Source of the DNA: Hyphomicrobiales bacterium
Lineage (GTDB): Bacteria > Pseudomonadota > Alphaproteobacteria > Rhizobiales > Aestuariivirgaceae
Assembly (NCBI GenBank): GCA_027024225.1
Contig: JALVSR010000082.1
Coordinates: 1-34,551, forward strand
Length of the DNA: 34,551 nucleotides
Direction: 5' to 3'
The notes under the pieces were generated by a model. That model saw nothing but the letters and a program-made list of their open reading frames with translations. It had not been told where the DNA came from and searched no databases. The position numbers were made by a program, and so were the translations under genes. How positions within the stretch are numbered: the first letter of the stretch is position 1; every line of letters starts with the position of its first letter. This document shows, one piece after another, positions 15,053-23,175 of this stretch.

Positions 15053-16186
15053 ATGGGCAAATCCCTTGAACAGCGGCTGAAGGAGAAAGCGCGCGAACTG
15101 GGGTTCGATGCCTGTGGTATCGCGCGCGCGGAGGTGCCGGAACGTGCGAAAAAGGCGCTCATCGACTTCGTGCGGCAGGGGTTTCACGGCACCATGGAGT
15201 GGATGGAAACAACGTTGGAGCGCCGCATCGACCCCAAAAGGCTCATGCCCGAAGCCAGAAGCGCCGTGGTCTGCGCCATGAGCTACGCGCCACCACCCGA
15301 ACTCGACCCACTCGAGCGCGTGCAAGACCCGCACCTTGGCAACATCTCCGTCTATGCCCTGGGAAAGGATTATCACGACGTGGTCAAGGGCAGGCTGAAG
15401 CACCTTGCCCAATGGCTCGTTTCTCAGACGAAACAAGACGTGAAGGTCTTCGTGGACACCGCACCGCTTATGGAACGCGCGCTGGCCCAACAGGCGGGCA
15501 TCGGCTGGCGGGGCAAGCATACCTGCATCGTCTCGCGCGAACTGGGCGACTGGTTTTTCATCGGCGTCATCCTCACGGCCGCCGAGCTGGCGCCCGACGC
15601 TCCGGAACGCAACCACTGTGGCACCTGCACCCGCTGCCTCGACATCTGCCCGACGAACGCCTTCCTCGGGCCGAGAAAGCTGGATGCGCGCCGCTGCATC
15701 TCGTATCTCACCATCGAGCACAAGGGCCCCATCGAGCGCGACCTGCGCCCGCTCATGGGCAACCGCGTTTTCGGCTGCGATGATTGCCTGGCCATTTGCC
15801 CATGGAACAAGTTCGCGAAACCTCCGCGTGATGAGCGCCTGAAACCGAAGGAACACCTGAAGCATACGCCACTGGAAGAATTGCTCGCGCTGGATGAGCA
15901 AGCATTCCGCCGGATGTTCGCCGGCACGCCGGTGAGGCGGGCCGGGTTCGAGCGGTTCCTGGCCAATGCCTGCATCGCGGCGGGCAACAGCGGCGATGCC
16001 GCTTTCGTGGTGCCGCTCAAGCGGCTTTTGAGCGAAAACACGCCCCCGCTTGCCCGCGCCATGGCCGTGTGGGCGCTTTCTCGCCTGTTGCCAGACGCGG
16101 AATTCATCGCCCTGCGCGCGGCGCATCTGCCGGAAGAAGAAGATCCGCTGGTGCGCGGTGAATGGCTGGCGGCGGGGGTACGATGA
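15053..16186 (+). CDS. queG: Epoxyqueuosine reductase
   Basis: QueG reduces epoxyqueuosine to queuosine in tRNA, the last step of queuosine synthesis, using cobalamin and two [4Fe-4S] clusters. The 377-residue protein has the DUF1730 N-terminal part (GFDACGIARAEVPERAKKALIDFV). The likely catalytic Asp is in VFVDTAPLMERALAQQAGIGW. A ferredoxin-type cluster motif CGTCTRCLDICPTNA is followed by CDDCLAICPWNKFA. A HEAT-like C-terminal segment follows. All cluster cysteines are present. The ATG at 15053 follows the C1 hairpin by 19 bp. The gene is on the same strand as yejBEF, but unit 4 and C1 lie between, so co-transcription is uncertain. Confidence 0.94.
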   Translation: MGKSLEQRLKEKARELGFDACGIARAEVPERAKKALIDFVRQGFHGTMEWMETTLERRIDPKRLMPEARSAVVCAMSYAPPPELDPLERVQDPHLGNISVYALGKDYHDVVKGRLKHLAQWLVSQTKQDVKVFVDTAPLMERALAQQAGIGWRGKHTCIVSRELGDWFFIGVILTAAELAPDAPERNHCGTCTRCLDICPTNAFLGPRKLDARRCISYLTIEHKGPIERDLRPLMGNRVFGCDDCLAICPWNKFAKPPRDERLKPKEHLKHTPLEELLALDEQAFRRMFAGTPVRRAGFERFLANACIAAGNSGDAAFVVPLKRLLSENTPPLARAMAVWALSRLLPDAEFIALRAAHLPEEEDPLVRGEWLAAGVR

Positions 16187-16225
16187 AAATTTGCCTTATC
16201 TGGGCGCTTGCGGGTTGCCGGACGG

Positions 16226-16254
16226 TTGACCTGGTGCGCCTTTTGGCCTTATAA
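16226..16254 (+). promoter_or_regulatory. Candidate promoter for rpsT
   Basis: TTGACC at 16226-16231 and TTATAA at 16249-16254 are separated by 17 bp, a good match to the housekeeping sigma-70-type consensus. It would start transcription near 16261, giving a leader of about 95 nt before rpsT. Confidence 0.65.
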
Positions 16255-16269
16255 GCGCGCTCATCGGGT

Positions 16270-16303
16270 GCAGGCACTGCCCTTGTTCAGGGGTGGCGCC
16301 TGC
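16270..16303 (+). promoter_or_regulatory. Leader hairpin with T tract upstream of rpsT
   Basis: GCAGGC at 16270-16275 pairs with GCCTGC at 16298-16303. An inner CCC/GGG section with two wobble pairs fills the stem, and TTTTCT follows directly. It lies within the predicted rpsT leader. It resembles an intrinsic terminator or attenuator, and could serve ribosomal-protein feedback; S20 is autoregulated in E. coli, but by a different leader. Confidence 0.45.
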
Positions 16304-16356
16304 TTTTCTGGTTGAGAATGATCACTTGCTTGGAAAAATTGACGGGGTAGCTGACC

Positions 16357-16635
16357 ATGCCCAATACCAAGGCGGCAAAAAAGGCCCTGCGTGTGGCCCA
16401 GCGCCGCACCATCATCAACAAGGCGCGCAAGTCGCGCGTGCGCACCTTCATCCGCAAGGTGGAGCGCGCCATCGAGGCCGGTGACCTGCAAACGGCGAAG
16501 GAAGCCTTCCGCGCCGCCCAGCCGGAAATCATGAAGGGCGCGCAGCGCGGCATCATGCACAAGAAAACGGCATCGCGAAAAATCTCGCGCCTGCATCAGA
16601 AGATCAAGGCGCTGGAGCTGGGTGCGCAGGCCTGA
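16357..16635 (+). CDS. rpsT: 30S ribosomal protein S20
   Basis: S20 is a primary 16S rRNA-binding protein of the small subunit. The 92-residue basic, all-helical protein has the family start MPNTKAAKKALRVAQRR. The conserved RKSRVRTFIRKVERAIEAGD and KGAQRGIMHKKTASRKISRLHQKIKAL follow. The length is normal. The ATG at 16357 fits the family; the ribosome-binding site is weak (GGGGTAG, 8-14 bp upstream). It has its own promoter and terminator, so it is a single-gene unit. In many alphaproteobacteria rpsT neighbours dnaA; here it sits beside argD. Confidence 0.96.
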   Translation: MPNTKAAKKALRVAQRRTIINKARKSRVRTFIRKVERAIEAGDLQTAKEAFRAAQPEIMKGAQRGIMHKKTASRKISRLHQKIKALELGAQA

Positions 16636-16665
16636 ATATCCAACACCCAATTCACCAGGCACCAG

Positions 16666-16692
16666 ACCGCGCCAGTCCCTGGCGCGGTTTTT
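16666..16692 (+). terminator. Intrinsic terminator of rpsT
   Basis: ACCGCGCCA at 16666-16674 pairs perfectly with TGGCGCGGT at 16680-16688 around a 5 nt loop. TTTTTCATTTTT follows. It is 31 bp after the rpsT stop and has the classic form. Confidence 0.9.
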
Positions 16693-16754
16693 CATTTTTG
16701 GTGCGAAAATGGCACAATACCCGCTCGGAAAATGGATATACGGGAGGCGGAGCC

Positions 16755-17948
16755 ATGAGCATGAATACCTCGCACATCATGCCCACCTACGCGCGGGCCG
16801 ACGTGGCCTTCACCCGCGGCGAGGGTGCGCGCCTGTATGATGACAAGGGCCGCGAATACATCGACCTGTTGGCTGGCATTGGCGTTGTCTCGCTGGGACA
16901 TTGCCATCCGCACCTTGTGGAATCGGTACAGAAGCAGGCGGAGAAGCTCTGGCACGTCTCCAACCTGTTCCGCATTCCCGAGGCCGAGAAGGCGGCGGCA
17001 CGGTTGTGCGCCATGACCTTTGCCGACGTGGTATTCTTCAACAACTCCGGGGCGGAGGCCATCGAGGCGGCCATCAAGGTGGCGCGCAAGCATTTCGCCG
17101 CCGCCGGAGAGCCTCAGAAGAACCGCATCATCACCTTCGAGGGTGCCTTTCATGGCCGCACGCTGGGGGCGCTGGCCGCCGGTGGAAATCTCAACCACAT
17201 GGAAGGCTTCGGGCCCCATTGCCCGGGCTTCATCCAGTTGCCGCGGGACAATCTGCACGCGGTGGAAACGGCCATCACGCCTCAGGTGGCGGCCATCCTG
17301 CTGGAGCCCATTCAGGGTGAAGGCGGCATTCATGCCTTTTCCGACGAGTTCCTGCGGGGCTTGCGCAAGCTGTGCGATGAGCATGGCATCCTGCTGATCT
17401 TCGATGAAATCCAGTGTGGCATGGGCCGCACGGGCGAGATGTTCGCTTGCCAGCATGCCGGCGTGTGGCCGGACATCATGGCGATTGCAAAGGGCTTGGG
17501 CGGGGGCTTTCCCGTCGGTGCCTGCCTGGCAACAAGGAAGGCGGCTTCCGGCATGGTGCCGGGCACGCATGGCTCCACCTTCGGCGGCAATCCGCTGGCC
17601 ATGGCGGCGGTCAACGCCGTGCTGGACGAGATGGAAAAGCCCGAGTTCCTGCCCATGGTGCGCGACACGGCGGAAAAGCTGGACCTGCGCTTGCGTGAAC
17701 TGGCGGAGACACATTGCGAGGTGGTGCTGGGTTTGCGTGGGCGCGGGCTGATGCGGGGGCTGCACCTGCACGAGGCCGCGCCGAGCGCCGAGCTGGTGCG
17801 GCTGGCGCGCGAGGAAGGCGTCATCGTCTGCGGCGCATCGGAAAACGTGGTGCGCCTGCTGCCGCCGCTGACCATTTCGGCAGACGAGCTGCACGAAGGC
17901 CTCGCCCGGCTCGATGCCGCATTGACGAAACTGGGAAAGGCGGGCTAA
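16755..17948 (+). CDS. argD: Acetylornithine aminotransferase
   Basis: ArgD converts N-acetylglutamate semialdehyde to N-acetylornithine with glutamate, step 4 of arginine synthesis, and depends on PLP. The 397-residue protein is a class III aminotransferase: YIDLLAGIGVVSLGHCHPHL near the start, FFNNSGAEAIEAAIKVAR for phosphate binding, AFHGRTLGAL, LLEPIQGEGG, and IFDEIQCGMGRTG. The PLP lysine is Lys246 in IAKGLGGGFPVGA. The ATG at 16755 has GGGAGG 7 bp upstream. argF follows 42 bp downstream, and this pairing supports the arginine role over other class III activities. Confidence 0.94.
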   Translation: MSMNTSHIMPTYARADVAFTRGEGARLYDDKGREYIDLLAGIGVVSLGHCHPHLVESVQKQAEKLWHVSNLFRIPEAEKAAARLCAMTFADVVFFNNSGAEAIEAAIKVARKHFAAAGEPQKNRIITFEGAFHGRTLGALAAGGNLNHMEGFGPHCPGFIQLPRDNLHAVETAITPQVAAILLEPIQGEGGIHAFSDEFLRGLRKLCDEHGILLIFDEIQCGMGRTGEMFACQHAGVWPDIMAIAKGLGGGFPVGACLATRKAASGMVPGTHGSTFGGNPLAMAAVNAVLDEMEKPEFLPMVRDTAEKLDLRLRELAETHCEVVLGLRGRGLMRGLHLHEAAPSAELVRLAREEGVIVCGASENVVRLLPPLTISADELHEGLARLDAALTKLGKAG

Positions 17949-17990
17949 AGCCCGGAACTTCCCGGCAAACACCAAGACGAGCGTGAGCAA

Positions 17991-18923
17991 ATGCCACATT
18001 TCATCGACATCGCCGATTTCTCGAAGGAAGCCCTGCTGGCCATGCTGGCGGAGGCAAAGCGCCGCAAGGCTGCACGCGCCGGCCTGCCGAAGGGTGCGGC
18101 GGATGCCGATGCGCCGCTCGCCGGCCACGTGCTGGCCTTGATCTTCGAAAAGCCCTCCACCCGCACGCGCACCTCCTTCGACATGGCCATGCGCCAGCTG
18201 GGTGGCGGGGCCATGACGCTCAATTCGCATGATCTGCAGCTGGGGCGTGGCGAATCCATCGAGGACACCGCGCGGGTGCTGGGGCGGATGGTAGACGGCG
18301 TCATGGCGCGCGTGCACGAGCATGAGAAAATCACCGCCCTGGCCGAACACGCGGGCGTGCCTGTCATCAACGGGTTGAGCGATCTTTCGCATCCATGCCA
18401 GATCATGGCCGACTTGCAAACGCTGGAAGAGCACAAGAGCCGGCTCGAGGGCCTCACCGTGGCGTGGGTGGGGGACTGCGCCAATGTCACGCGCTCGTGG
18501 ATAGAGGCGGCGGCGCTTCTGGGCATGACGTTCAAAATCGGCGCCCCGCAGGGCTACTGGCCGGATGAAGAGGTGCTGGCCTGGGCCGATGAAAAAGGTG
18601 GCGAGGTGCTGATTACCGAGGACCCGGCCGAAGCGGTCGAGGGCGCGGATTGCGTGATGACCGACACGTGGATTTCCATGCATCACCGCGAAGAGGAAAA
18701 GGCCAGGCGCATGGCCGACCTGATGCCCTACCAGGTGACACCAGAGCTGATGGCGAAGGCAAAGGAAGATGCTATCTTCATGCACTGCCTGCCGGCGCAC
18801 CGCGGCGAGGAAGTGGCGGCGGAGGTCATCGACGGGCCGCGGTCGGTGGTGTTTGACGAGGCCGAAAACCGCCTGCATGCGCAAAAGGCCGTGTTGCTGC
18901 ACTGCTTCGGCAAATTGGGATGA
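17991..18923 (+). CDS. argF: Ornithine carbamoyltransferase
   Basis: ArgF makes citrulline from ornithine and carbamoyl phosphate. The 310-residue protein has the carbamoyl-phosphate motif STRTR at residues 56-60, HPCQ in the middle (LSDLSHPCQIMADLQTL), the ornithine-side motif with GDCANVTRSW, and the C-terminal MHCLPAHRGEEV. A short Ala/Gly-rich loop at residues about 26-42 is a little longer than in many homologues. It is 42 bp after argD on the same strand and shares an operon with it. Transcription should stop at the C2 hairpin downstream. hslO, which often follows argF in alphaproteobacteria, is absent. Confidence 0.95.
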   Translation: MPHFIDIADFSKEALLAMLAEAKRRKAARAGLPKGAADADAPLAGHVLALIFEKPSTRTRTSFDMAMRQLGGGAMTLNSHDLQLGRGESIEDTARVLGRMVDGVMARVHEHEKITALAEHAGVPVINGLSDLSHPCQIMADLQTLEEHKSRLEGLTVAWVGDCANVTRSWIEAAALLGMTFKIGAPQGYWPDEEVLAWADEKGGEVLITEDPAEAVEGADCVMTDTWISMHHREEEKARRMADLMPYQVTPELMAKAKEDAIFMHCLPAHRGEEVAAEVIDGPRSVVFDEAENRLHAQKAVLLHCFGKLG

Positions 18924-18953
18924 ACCGTGGCTGTCGCCCCGGGTTCCAGAGCA

Positions 18954-18991
18954 AAAGGCGCCAATGATGAACCATCATCATTGGCGCCTTT
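18954..18991. terminator. Bidirectional terminator C2 (argF / LysR gene)
   Basis: A perfect 16 bp stem pairs 18954-18969 (AAAGGCGCCAATGATG) with 18976-18991, loop AACCAT. The A-rich 5' edge and T-rich 3' edge suit termination in both directions between convergent genes. It contains CGCCAATG like hairpins C1 and C3. Confidence 0.8.
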
Positions 18992-19015
18992 CGACGAAAC
19001 CTGTGCAAATGCGGC

Positions 19016-19906
19016 TCAGAATTCCCAGCCGCGCGCCTGGGCCACGATGAAGTCGCGAAACACCTTCACCCGTTTCGAATTGCGCAGCTCTTCCGGATAG
19101 ACCAGATAGGTGTCGAACTGTGGCATGGCCACGTCCTTCAGGTCGATTTGCACCAGCCGCGAATCCGGCCCGATGATGTAATCGGGCAAGGCGGCAATAC
19201 CAATGCCGGTTTCCGTGGCGCGGGTGAGACCATAGACATTGTTCACGGTCATGATGGGCTGGCGCGGCTTGTCCTGTGGCCGGCCGACATATTGCAGCCA
19301 GTTGAGCGCCGCCAGGTAGCTGGGCGCGGGGCCGAACGAGATGATCTTGTGGTTGTCCAGCTCTTCCACGGTGGCGGGAATGCCGTGTTCCTGAATGTAC
19401 GAAGGAGCGGCATAGACGTGATAATGCACCGTGAAGAGCTTGCGCTGGATCAGATCCGGCTGCACCGGACGGCGCAGGCGAATGGCCACGTCGGCCTCGC
19501 GGCGAGAAAGATCCAGCTCTTCATCATAAAGAAGCAGGCTGGTCTGGATGTCCGGATACAGACGGATGAAATCGGCCAGCCGTGGCGTGAGCCACACCGT
19601 GCCCAGCCCCACGGTGGTGGTGATGCGCAAGGGGCCGGAAGGCTTTTCCCGCGCGTCCATCAGCTTGGTGCGGGCCGTGGCAAGGTGGTGCTCCATCTCG
19701 TGCGTGGCGCGAAACAGCAGCTCGCCCGCCTCCGTCAGCACCACGCCGCGGGCATGACGATGAAACAGCGAGGTCTTTAGCTCCTGCTCCAGAGAGGCGA
19801 TGTGGCGTGAAAGGGTCGATTGCGTCAGGTCAAGTTTTTCCGCCGCCTTGCTGAAACTGCCCGCGCGCGCCACCTCGTGAAAGATCCGCAATTTGTCCCA
19901 GTCCAT
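19016..19906 (-). CDS. LysR-family transcriptional regulator
   Basis: This is a 296-residue DNA-binding regulator. Residues 1-60 form the winged helix-turn-helix: MDWDKLRIFHEVARAGSFSKAAEKLDLTQSTLSRHIASLEQEL, then FHRHARGVVLTEAGELL. Residues about 90-290 form the LysR substrate-binding domain (PLRITTTVGLGTVWLTPRLADFIRLYPDIQTSLLL, later ATETGIGIAALPDYII). The ligand cannot be read from sequence. It lies 100 bp after the GST gene on the same strand and converges with argF. Its target may be the neighbouring GST/peptidase genes or arginine genes, but no evidence separates these. Confidence 0.92.
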   Translation of the reverse strand: MDWDKLRIFHEVARAGSFSKAAEKLDLTQSTLSRHIASLEQELKTSLFHRHARGVVLTEAGELLFRATHEMEHHLATARTKLMDAREKPSGPLRITTTVGLGTVWLTPRLADFIRLYPDIQTSLLLYDEELDLSRREADVAIRLRRPVQPDLIQRKLFTVHYHVYAAPSYIQEHGIPATVEELDNHKIISFGPAPSYLAALNWLQYVGRPQDKPRQPIMTVNNVYGLTRATETGIGIAALPDYIIGPDSRLVQIDLKDVAMPQFDTYLVYPEELRNSKRVKVFRDFIVAQARGWEF

Positions 19907-20006
19907 GCGCCCCTCCCGTTCACCACCCGACGGTTACGGGCTGGTCGGATTTTCGGCCAGCTCCCGTGCCATCTTTAGCCCGCGCCTTTCGCAAAAGTCC
20001 AGCGTC

Positions 20007-20729
20007 TCAGAAGTCCAGCTCCACATAAGCCGCAGGCGGCACGATGCCCCCCACCCTGTCCGCCAGCAGCGGACGAAACGACGGACGCGACTTGATGCGC
20101 TGATACCATGTCTTGGCGGCTTCCTGCCTGCCAAACCGCAGGGCGTCCAGATATTCCAGCACCGAAAGATGCGCCGCCGCCGCCAGATCCGCCAAGGTCG
20201 GTCTGTTACCCGCCAACAGGCCGCGTCGCTCCGCCAGATCGCCAATGAGAGCCAGATAGTCCGGCAGCCGCGCCAGCGCCGCACGCAGGCGCGCGGTATC
20301 CGGCGCGCCCGCACCCAGCTCGGCGGGCAACAGTCGCTTGAGAGCCTTTTCCATGAGCACCGGCGCGGTGACCTCCGCATAGAACCGGTGGTCGAAAAAC
20401 ATGACCAGCCTGCGGGCCTCGGCCCGCTCTGCGGGGCTTTCGCCCAGCAGCGACTGCCCCCCCGCCAGCGTCCCGCGAGTTTCCTCCAGATATTCCGCCG
20501 CGGCGTAAATGCCCGCCGCCACCGTGCCGTCCACATCCTCCAACACCGGCACGTCGCCCGCCGGACTCAGGGCGAGGAAATCCGCATCCGGCCGCCAGGG
20601 ACGGACATCCACCAGATCGTGCCGCACGCCATGCTCCCCCAGCGCCAGTCGTAGCCGGCGGCAGAAGGGATCCAGCGCGAAATGCCACACGCGAGGCAGG
20701 GTTTGCCCATTCTGATTCGTTTCCGTCAT
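20007..20729 (-). CDS. Glutathione S-transferase family protein
   Basis: This is a 240-residue cytosolic GST-fold protein. Residues about 12-85 are the thioredoxin-like domain (RVWHFALDPFCRRLRLALGEHG, LSPAGDVPVLEDVDGTVAAGIYAAAEYLEE), including the cis-Pro VPVL and the glutathione-contacting region. Residues about 100-225 are the helical domain with the conserved RPTLADLAAAAHLSVLEYL (N-cap box Asp). The Phe-Cys-Arg segment gives a possible catalytic Cys. The start ATG at 20729 overlaps the stop of the upstream aminopeptidase gene by 4 bp, so translation is coupled. The conjugated substrate is unknown. Confidence 0.88.
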   Translation of the reverse strand: MTETNQNGQTLPRVWHFALDPFCRRLRLALGEHGVRHDLVDVRPWRPDADFLALSPAGDVPVLEDVDGTVAAGIYAAAEYLEETRGTLAGGQSLLGESPAERAEARRLVMFFDHRFYAEVTAPVLMEKALKRLLPAELGAGAPDTARLRAALARLPDYLALIGDLAERRGLLAGNRPTLADLAAAAHLSVLEYLDALRFGRQEAAKTWYQRIKSRPSFRPLLADRVGGIVPPAAYVELDF

Positions 20730-22147
20730 GAAGCGACATGCTCCGCAATCAGGTGAAACACCGCGCGCGCGCACTGGATCTCGCCGCCCTTGGGCCGGCC
20801 GGGTTCGGCCTGCGGGTTCCAGCCGTAAATGTCCAGATGCACCCAGGCCCGGGCGTGCTCCACGAAGCGCGAAAGGAACAGCGCGGCGGTGATGGAGCCG
20901 GCGAAGCCGTTGGAGGTGACGTTGTTCAGGTCCGCCACATCGCTTTTCAGGGCCTCCCGATAGGGCTCCCACAGGGGCAGACGCCACATGGGATCATCCC
21001 GTTGCATCCCCAGGTCCTGCAAACGCGCAGCCAGCGCATCATCGGTGGCGAACATGGCGGGCAGCGCCGGCCCCAGCGCTACCCGCGCTGCGCCGGTGAG
21101 CGTAGCGAAATCCACCAGCAAGTCGGGGGCCTCCTCGTCTGCCGCGCACAGGGCATCGGCCAGAATCAGCCGCCCCTCGGCATCGGTATTGCCGATTTCC
21201 ACCGTCAGCCCCTTGCGCGAGGGCAACACATCGCCAGGGCGGAAGGCCTCGCCGGAGACGGCATTTTCCACCGCGGGTATCAGCAGTCGCAACCGCACGG
21301 GCAGACCGGCCGCCATGATCATGCGCGCACAGGCCAACGCCGTGGCGGCCCCGCCCATGTCCTTCTTCATCAACAACATGGCGGAAGAAGGCTTGATGTC
21401 CAGCCCGCCCGTGTCGAAGCACACACCCTTTCCGACGAGGCTCACACGCGGGCCTTTCTCGCCCCAGCGCAGTTCCGCCAGCCTTGGCGCGCGGGCCTTC
21501 TCCGCCCCTCTGCCCACCGCATGCACCAGCGGCCAGTGGCGCTTCAGCTCATCATCGGCGATCTCGCGAAATTCGGCGCCGAATTCCTCGGCCACGGCCT
21601 TTACCTGCAAGGCCAGTTCCGCCGGGCCCAGGTCATTGGCGGGGGTGTTGACGAGATCGCGTCCCAGCCAGATGGCGGCGGCCTGTTGCAGCAGGCTATC
21701 CATCGCCACGCCTTCCGGCGGCACCAGCCGGGCAGCCGGGCCCTTTCCGCCAGCTTCGTCACCAACCCGCCGGTAACGGTCGAACGCATAGGCCGAAAGC
21801 AGCCAGCCCAGCGTGGCCAGGCCGGCATCAACGGCCGGCGCGAAGCGGAAATCGAACCGATAATCGCCCGCAGGCAGTCGGCGCGCCAGCGCGCCGGGCG
21901 CGATGGAAGGGCGCGCCCCAGCGCCCGCGCCGGCCAGCACCAGGGCGGGACCACCCGCGTCATCGGGCAGTGTCAACAGATCCTTCGTCCGCCCGGCAAA
22001 GCCATTGCGCCGCGCCCAGGAGCGCCGGGCGGCGGGCAGGGATGAGAGCGCTTCCTCCAGCCTGTCTTCCGCCACCAGCAGGATGCGCGTGGCCGCCTCC
22101 GCGCGCGATGGCTCCGCCAGCAGGGTTTTCAGAATATCCGTCACCAT
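20726..22147 (-). CDS. M17 leucyl aminopeptidase family protein
   Basis: This is a two-metal aminopeptidase releasing N-terminal residues from peptides in the cytosol. From the ATG at 22147 it has 473 residues. The N-terminal macro-like domain is weakly conserved. The C-terminal catalytic domain has SLVGKGVCFDTGGLDIKPSSAMLLMKKDMGGAA, with the metal-binding Lys and Asp, and the family signature NTDAEGRLILADAL. The start MVTDILKTLLAEP fits related proteins; GGAGG lies very close upstream. ATGs at 22204 and 22252 are possible but have no good ribosome-binding site. It overlaps the GST by 4 bp and diverges from the TPR lipoprotein. Confidence 0.9.
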   Translation of the reverse strand: MVTDILKTLLAEPSRAEAATRILLVAEDRLEEALSSLPAARRSWARRNGFAGRTKDLLTLPDDAGGPALVLAGAGAGARPSIAPGALARRLPAGDYRFDFRFAPAVDAGLATLGWLLSAYAFDRYRRVGDEAGGKGPAARLVPPEGVAMDSLLQQAAAIWLGRDLVNTPANDLGPAELALQVKAVAEEFGAEFREIADDELKRHWPLVHAVGRGAEKARAPRLAELRWGEKGPRVSLVGKGVCFDTGGLDIKPSSAMLLMKKDMGGAATALACARMIMAAGLPVRLRLLIPAVENAVSGEAFRPGDVLPSRKGLTVEIGNTDAEGRLILADALCAADEEAPDLLVDFATLTGAARVALGPALPAMFATDDALAARLQDLGMQRDDPMWRLPLWEPYREALKSDVADLNNVTSNGFAGSITAALFLSRFVEHARAWVHLDIYGWNPQAEPGRPKGGEIQCARAVFHLIAEHVAS

Positions 22148-22278
22148 GCCCTCCGCCTTCTTCGCCGCAAGATCCCTCAAGCTGCATACAGTGAATGATT
22201 TCATGGTTAACAGTTTGTTGACGACTTGTCTGCAATCTGGAGCCAGAAGCAATGCATGGATGAAACAGCGGGAAGGCC

Positions 22279-23103
22279 ATGCCTGTGAAACATTTCAGCT
22301 GGATGGGCGCTCCGGGTCGCAGGGTCATGCTGGGCCTGGGCCTGCTGGCGGCCGCCCTGGCTCTGACAGGGTGCAAGACCACCTCGGCGGTGCGTGGCGC
22401 CAACATCACCACCGGCTCCACCTCTACCGCCGATGAGCGTCCCGGCTCCCTGCGCGAAGTGATGGAGCTGCAGGAGCAATGGAAAAAGCGCCCAGGTGAC
22501 CTGACCATTGGCCTCAGGCTGGCGGACGCGCACAAGCGGCTGGGGCAGCTCGAGCAGCAGGTGGAGGTGCTGAAGAAAGTGCTGGAGGCCAACCCGCGCC
22601 GCCAGGATGTGCGCCGGCATTACGCCATCGAGCTGTTGCGCGCCAACCGCCCGGTGCAGGCGGAGCAGGAACTGCGGCGTTTGCTGTCGCTGGGACAGCG
22701 CGACTGGAAAGTGTTCAACGCGCTGGGCTCGGCGCTGGCGGCGCAAGGCCGGCACGAGGAGGCGCGGCAGAACTACATGCTGGCGCTGAAGGTGGCGCCG
22801 AACAACCCCAAGGTCCTGAACAACCTGGCCATGAGCTATCTGCTGGACAGCAAGCCCGGAGAGGCGGAGCGGTATCTGCGCCAGGCCATGAACCTGGCCC
22901 GCGGCAAGCTGGCCATGAAGGTGCGGCAGAACCTGGCGCTGGCGGTGGGCTTGCAAGGGCGTTTCAAGGAGGCGCGCTACCTGGCCAGCCACGATCTCTC
23001 GCCGCAGCAAGTGGAGATCAACATGGCCTACCTGCGCAGGATGCTGGGCGAGGGTCAGGCCTGGCAGCAGATTGCGGGTGCGGGCAACAAGAGCGGGAGC
23101 TGA
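22279..23103 (+). CDS. TPR lipoprotein, TadD-like
   Basis: This is a 274-residue tetratricopeptide protein. The N-terminus has a lipoprotein signal peptide with lipobox LTGC (Cys32), so it is probably anchored in the envelope. Residues about 60-230 contain successive TPR helices: RPGDLTIGLRLADAHKRLGQLEQQVEVLKKVLEANP, VFNALGSALAAQGRHEEARQNYMLALKVAPNNPKVLNNLAMSYLLDSKPGEAERYLRQAM. This resembles TadD, the assembly lipoprotein of Flp pili, but no other tad genes are in the window, so the name stays general. GGGAAGG lies 3-9 bp ahead of the ATG at 22279. Confidence 0.82.
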   Translation: MPVKHFSWMGAPGRRVMLGLGLLAAALALTGCKTTSAVRGANITTGSTSTADERPGSLREVMELQEQWKKRPGDLTIGLRLADAHKRLGQLEQQVEVLKKVLEANPRRQDVRRHYAIELLRANRPVQAEQELRRLLSLGQRDWKVFNALGSALAAQGRHEEARQNYMLALKVAPNNPKVLNNLAMSYLLDSKPGEAERYLRQAMNLARGKLAMKVRQNLALAVGLQGRFKEARYLASHDLSPQQVEINMAYLRRMLGEGQAWQQIAGAGNKSGS

Positions 23104-23175
23104 ACGGAAAAGGTCCTGCGCCGGAAAGGGAGCGCGGGCTTGTCGCATCCCGGCCGCTGGGGTATGCCGGCGTTC

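Noticed and set aside
16692-18902. Minus-strand open frame of 736 codons opposite argD and argF
   Set aside because: It spans two well-supported genes and the gap between them in antisense, and its translation shows no family motif.
22148-22252. Longer start (22204 or 22252) for the M17 aminopeptidase
   Set aside because: No ribosome-binding site precedes either ATG, and the added residues do not fit the family start; the shorter form is kept, though not proven.
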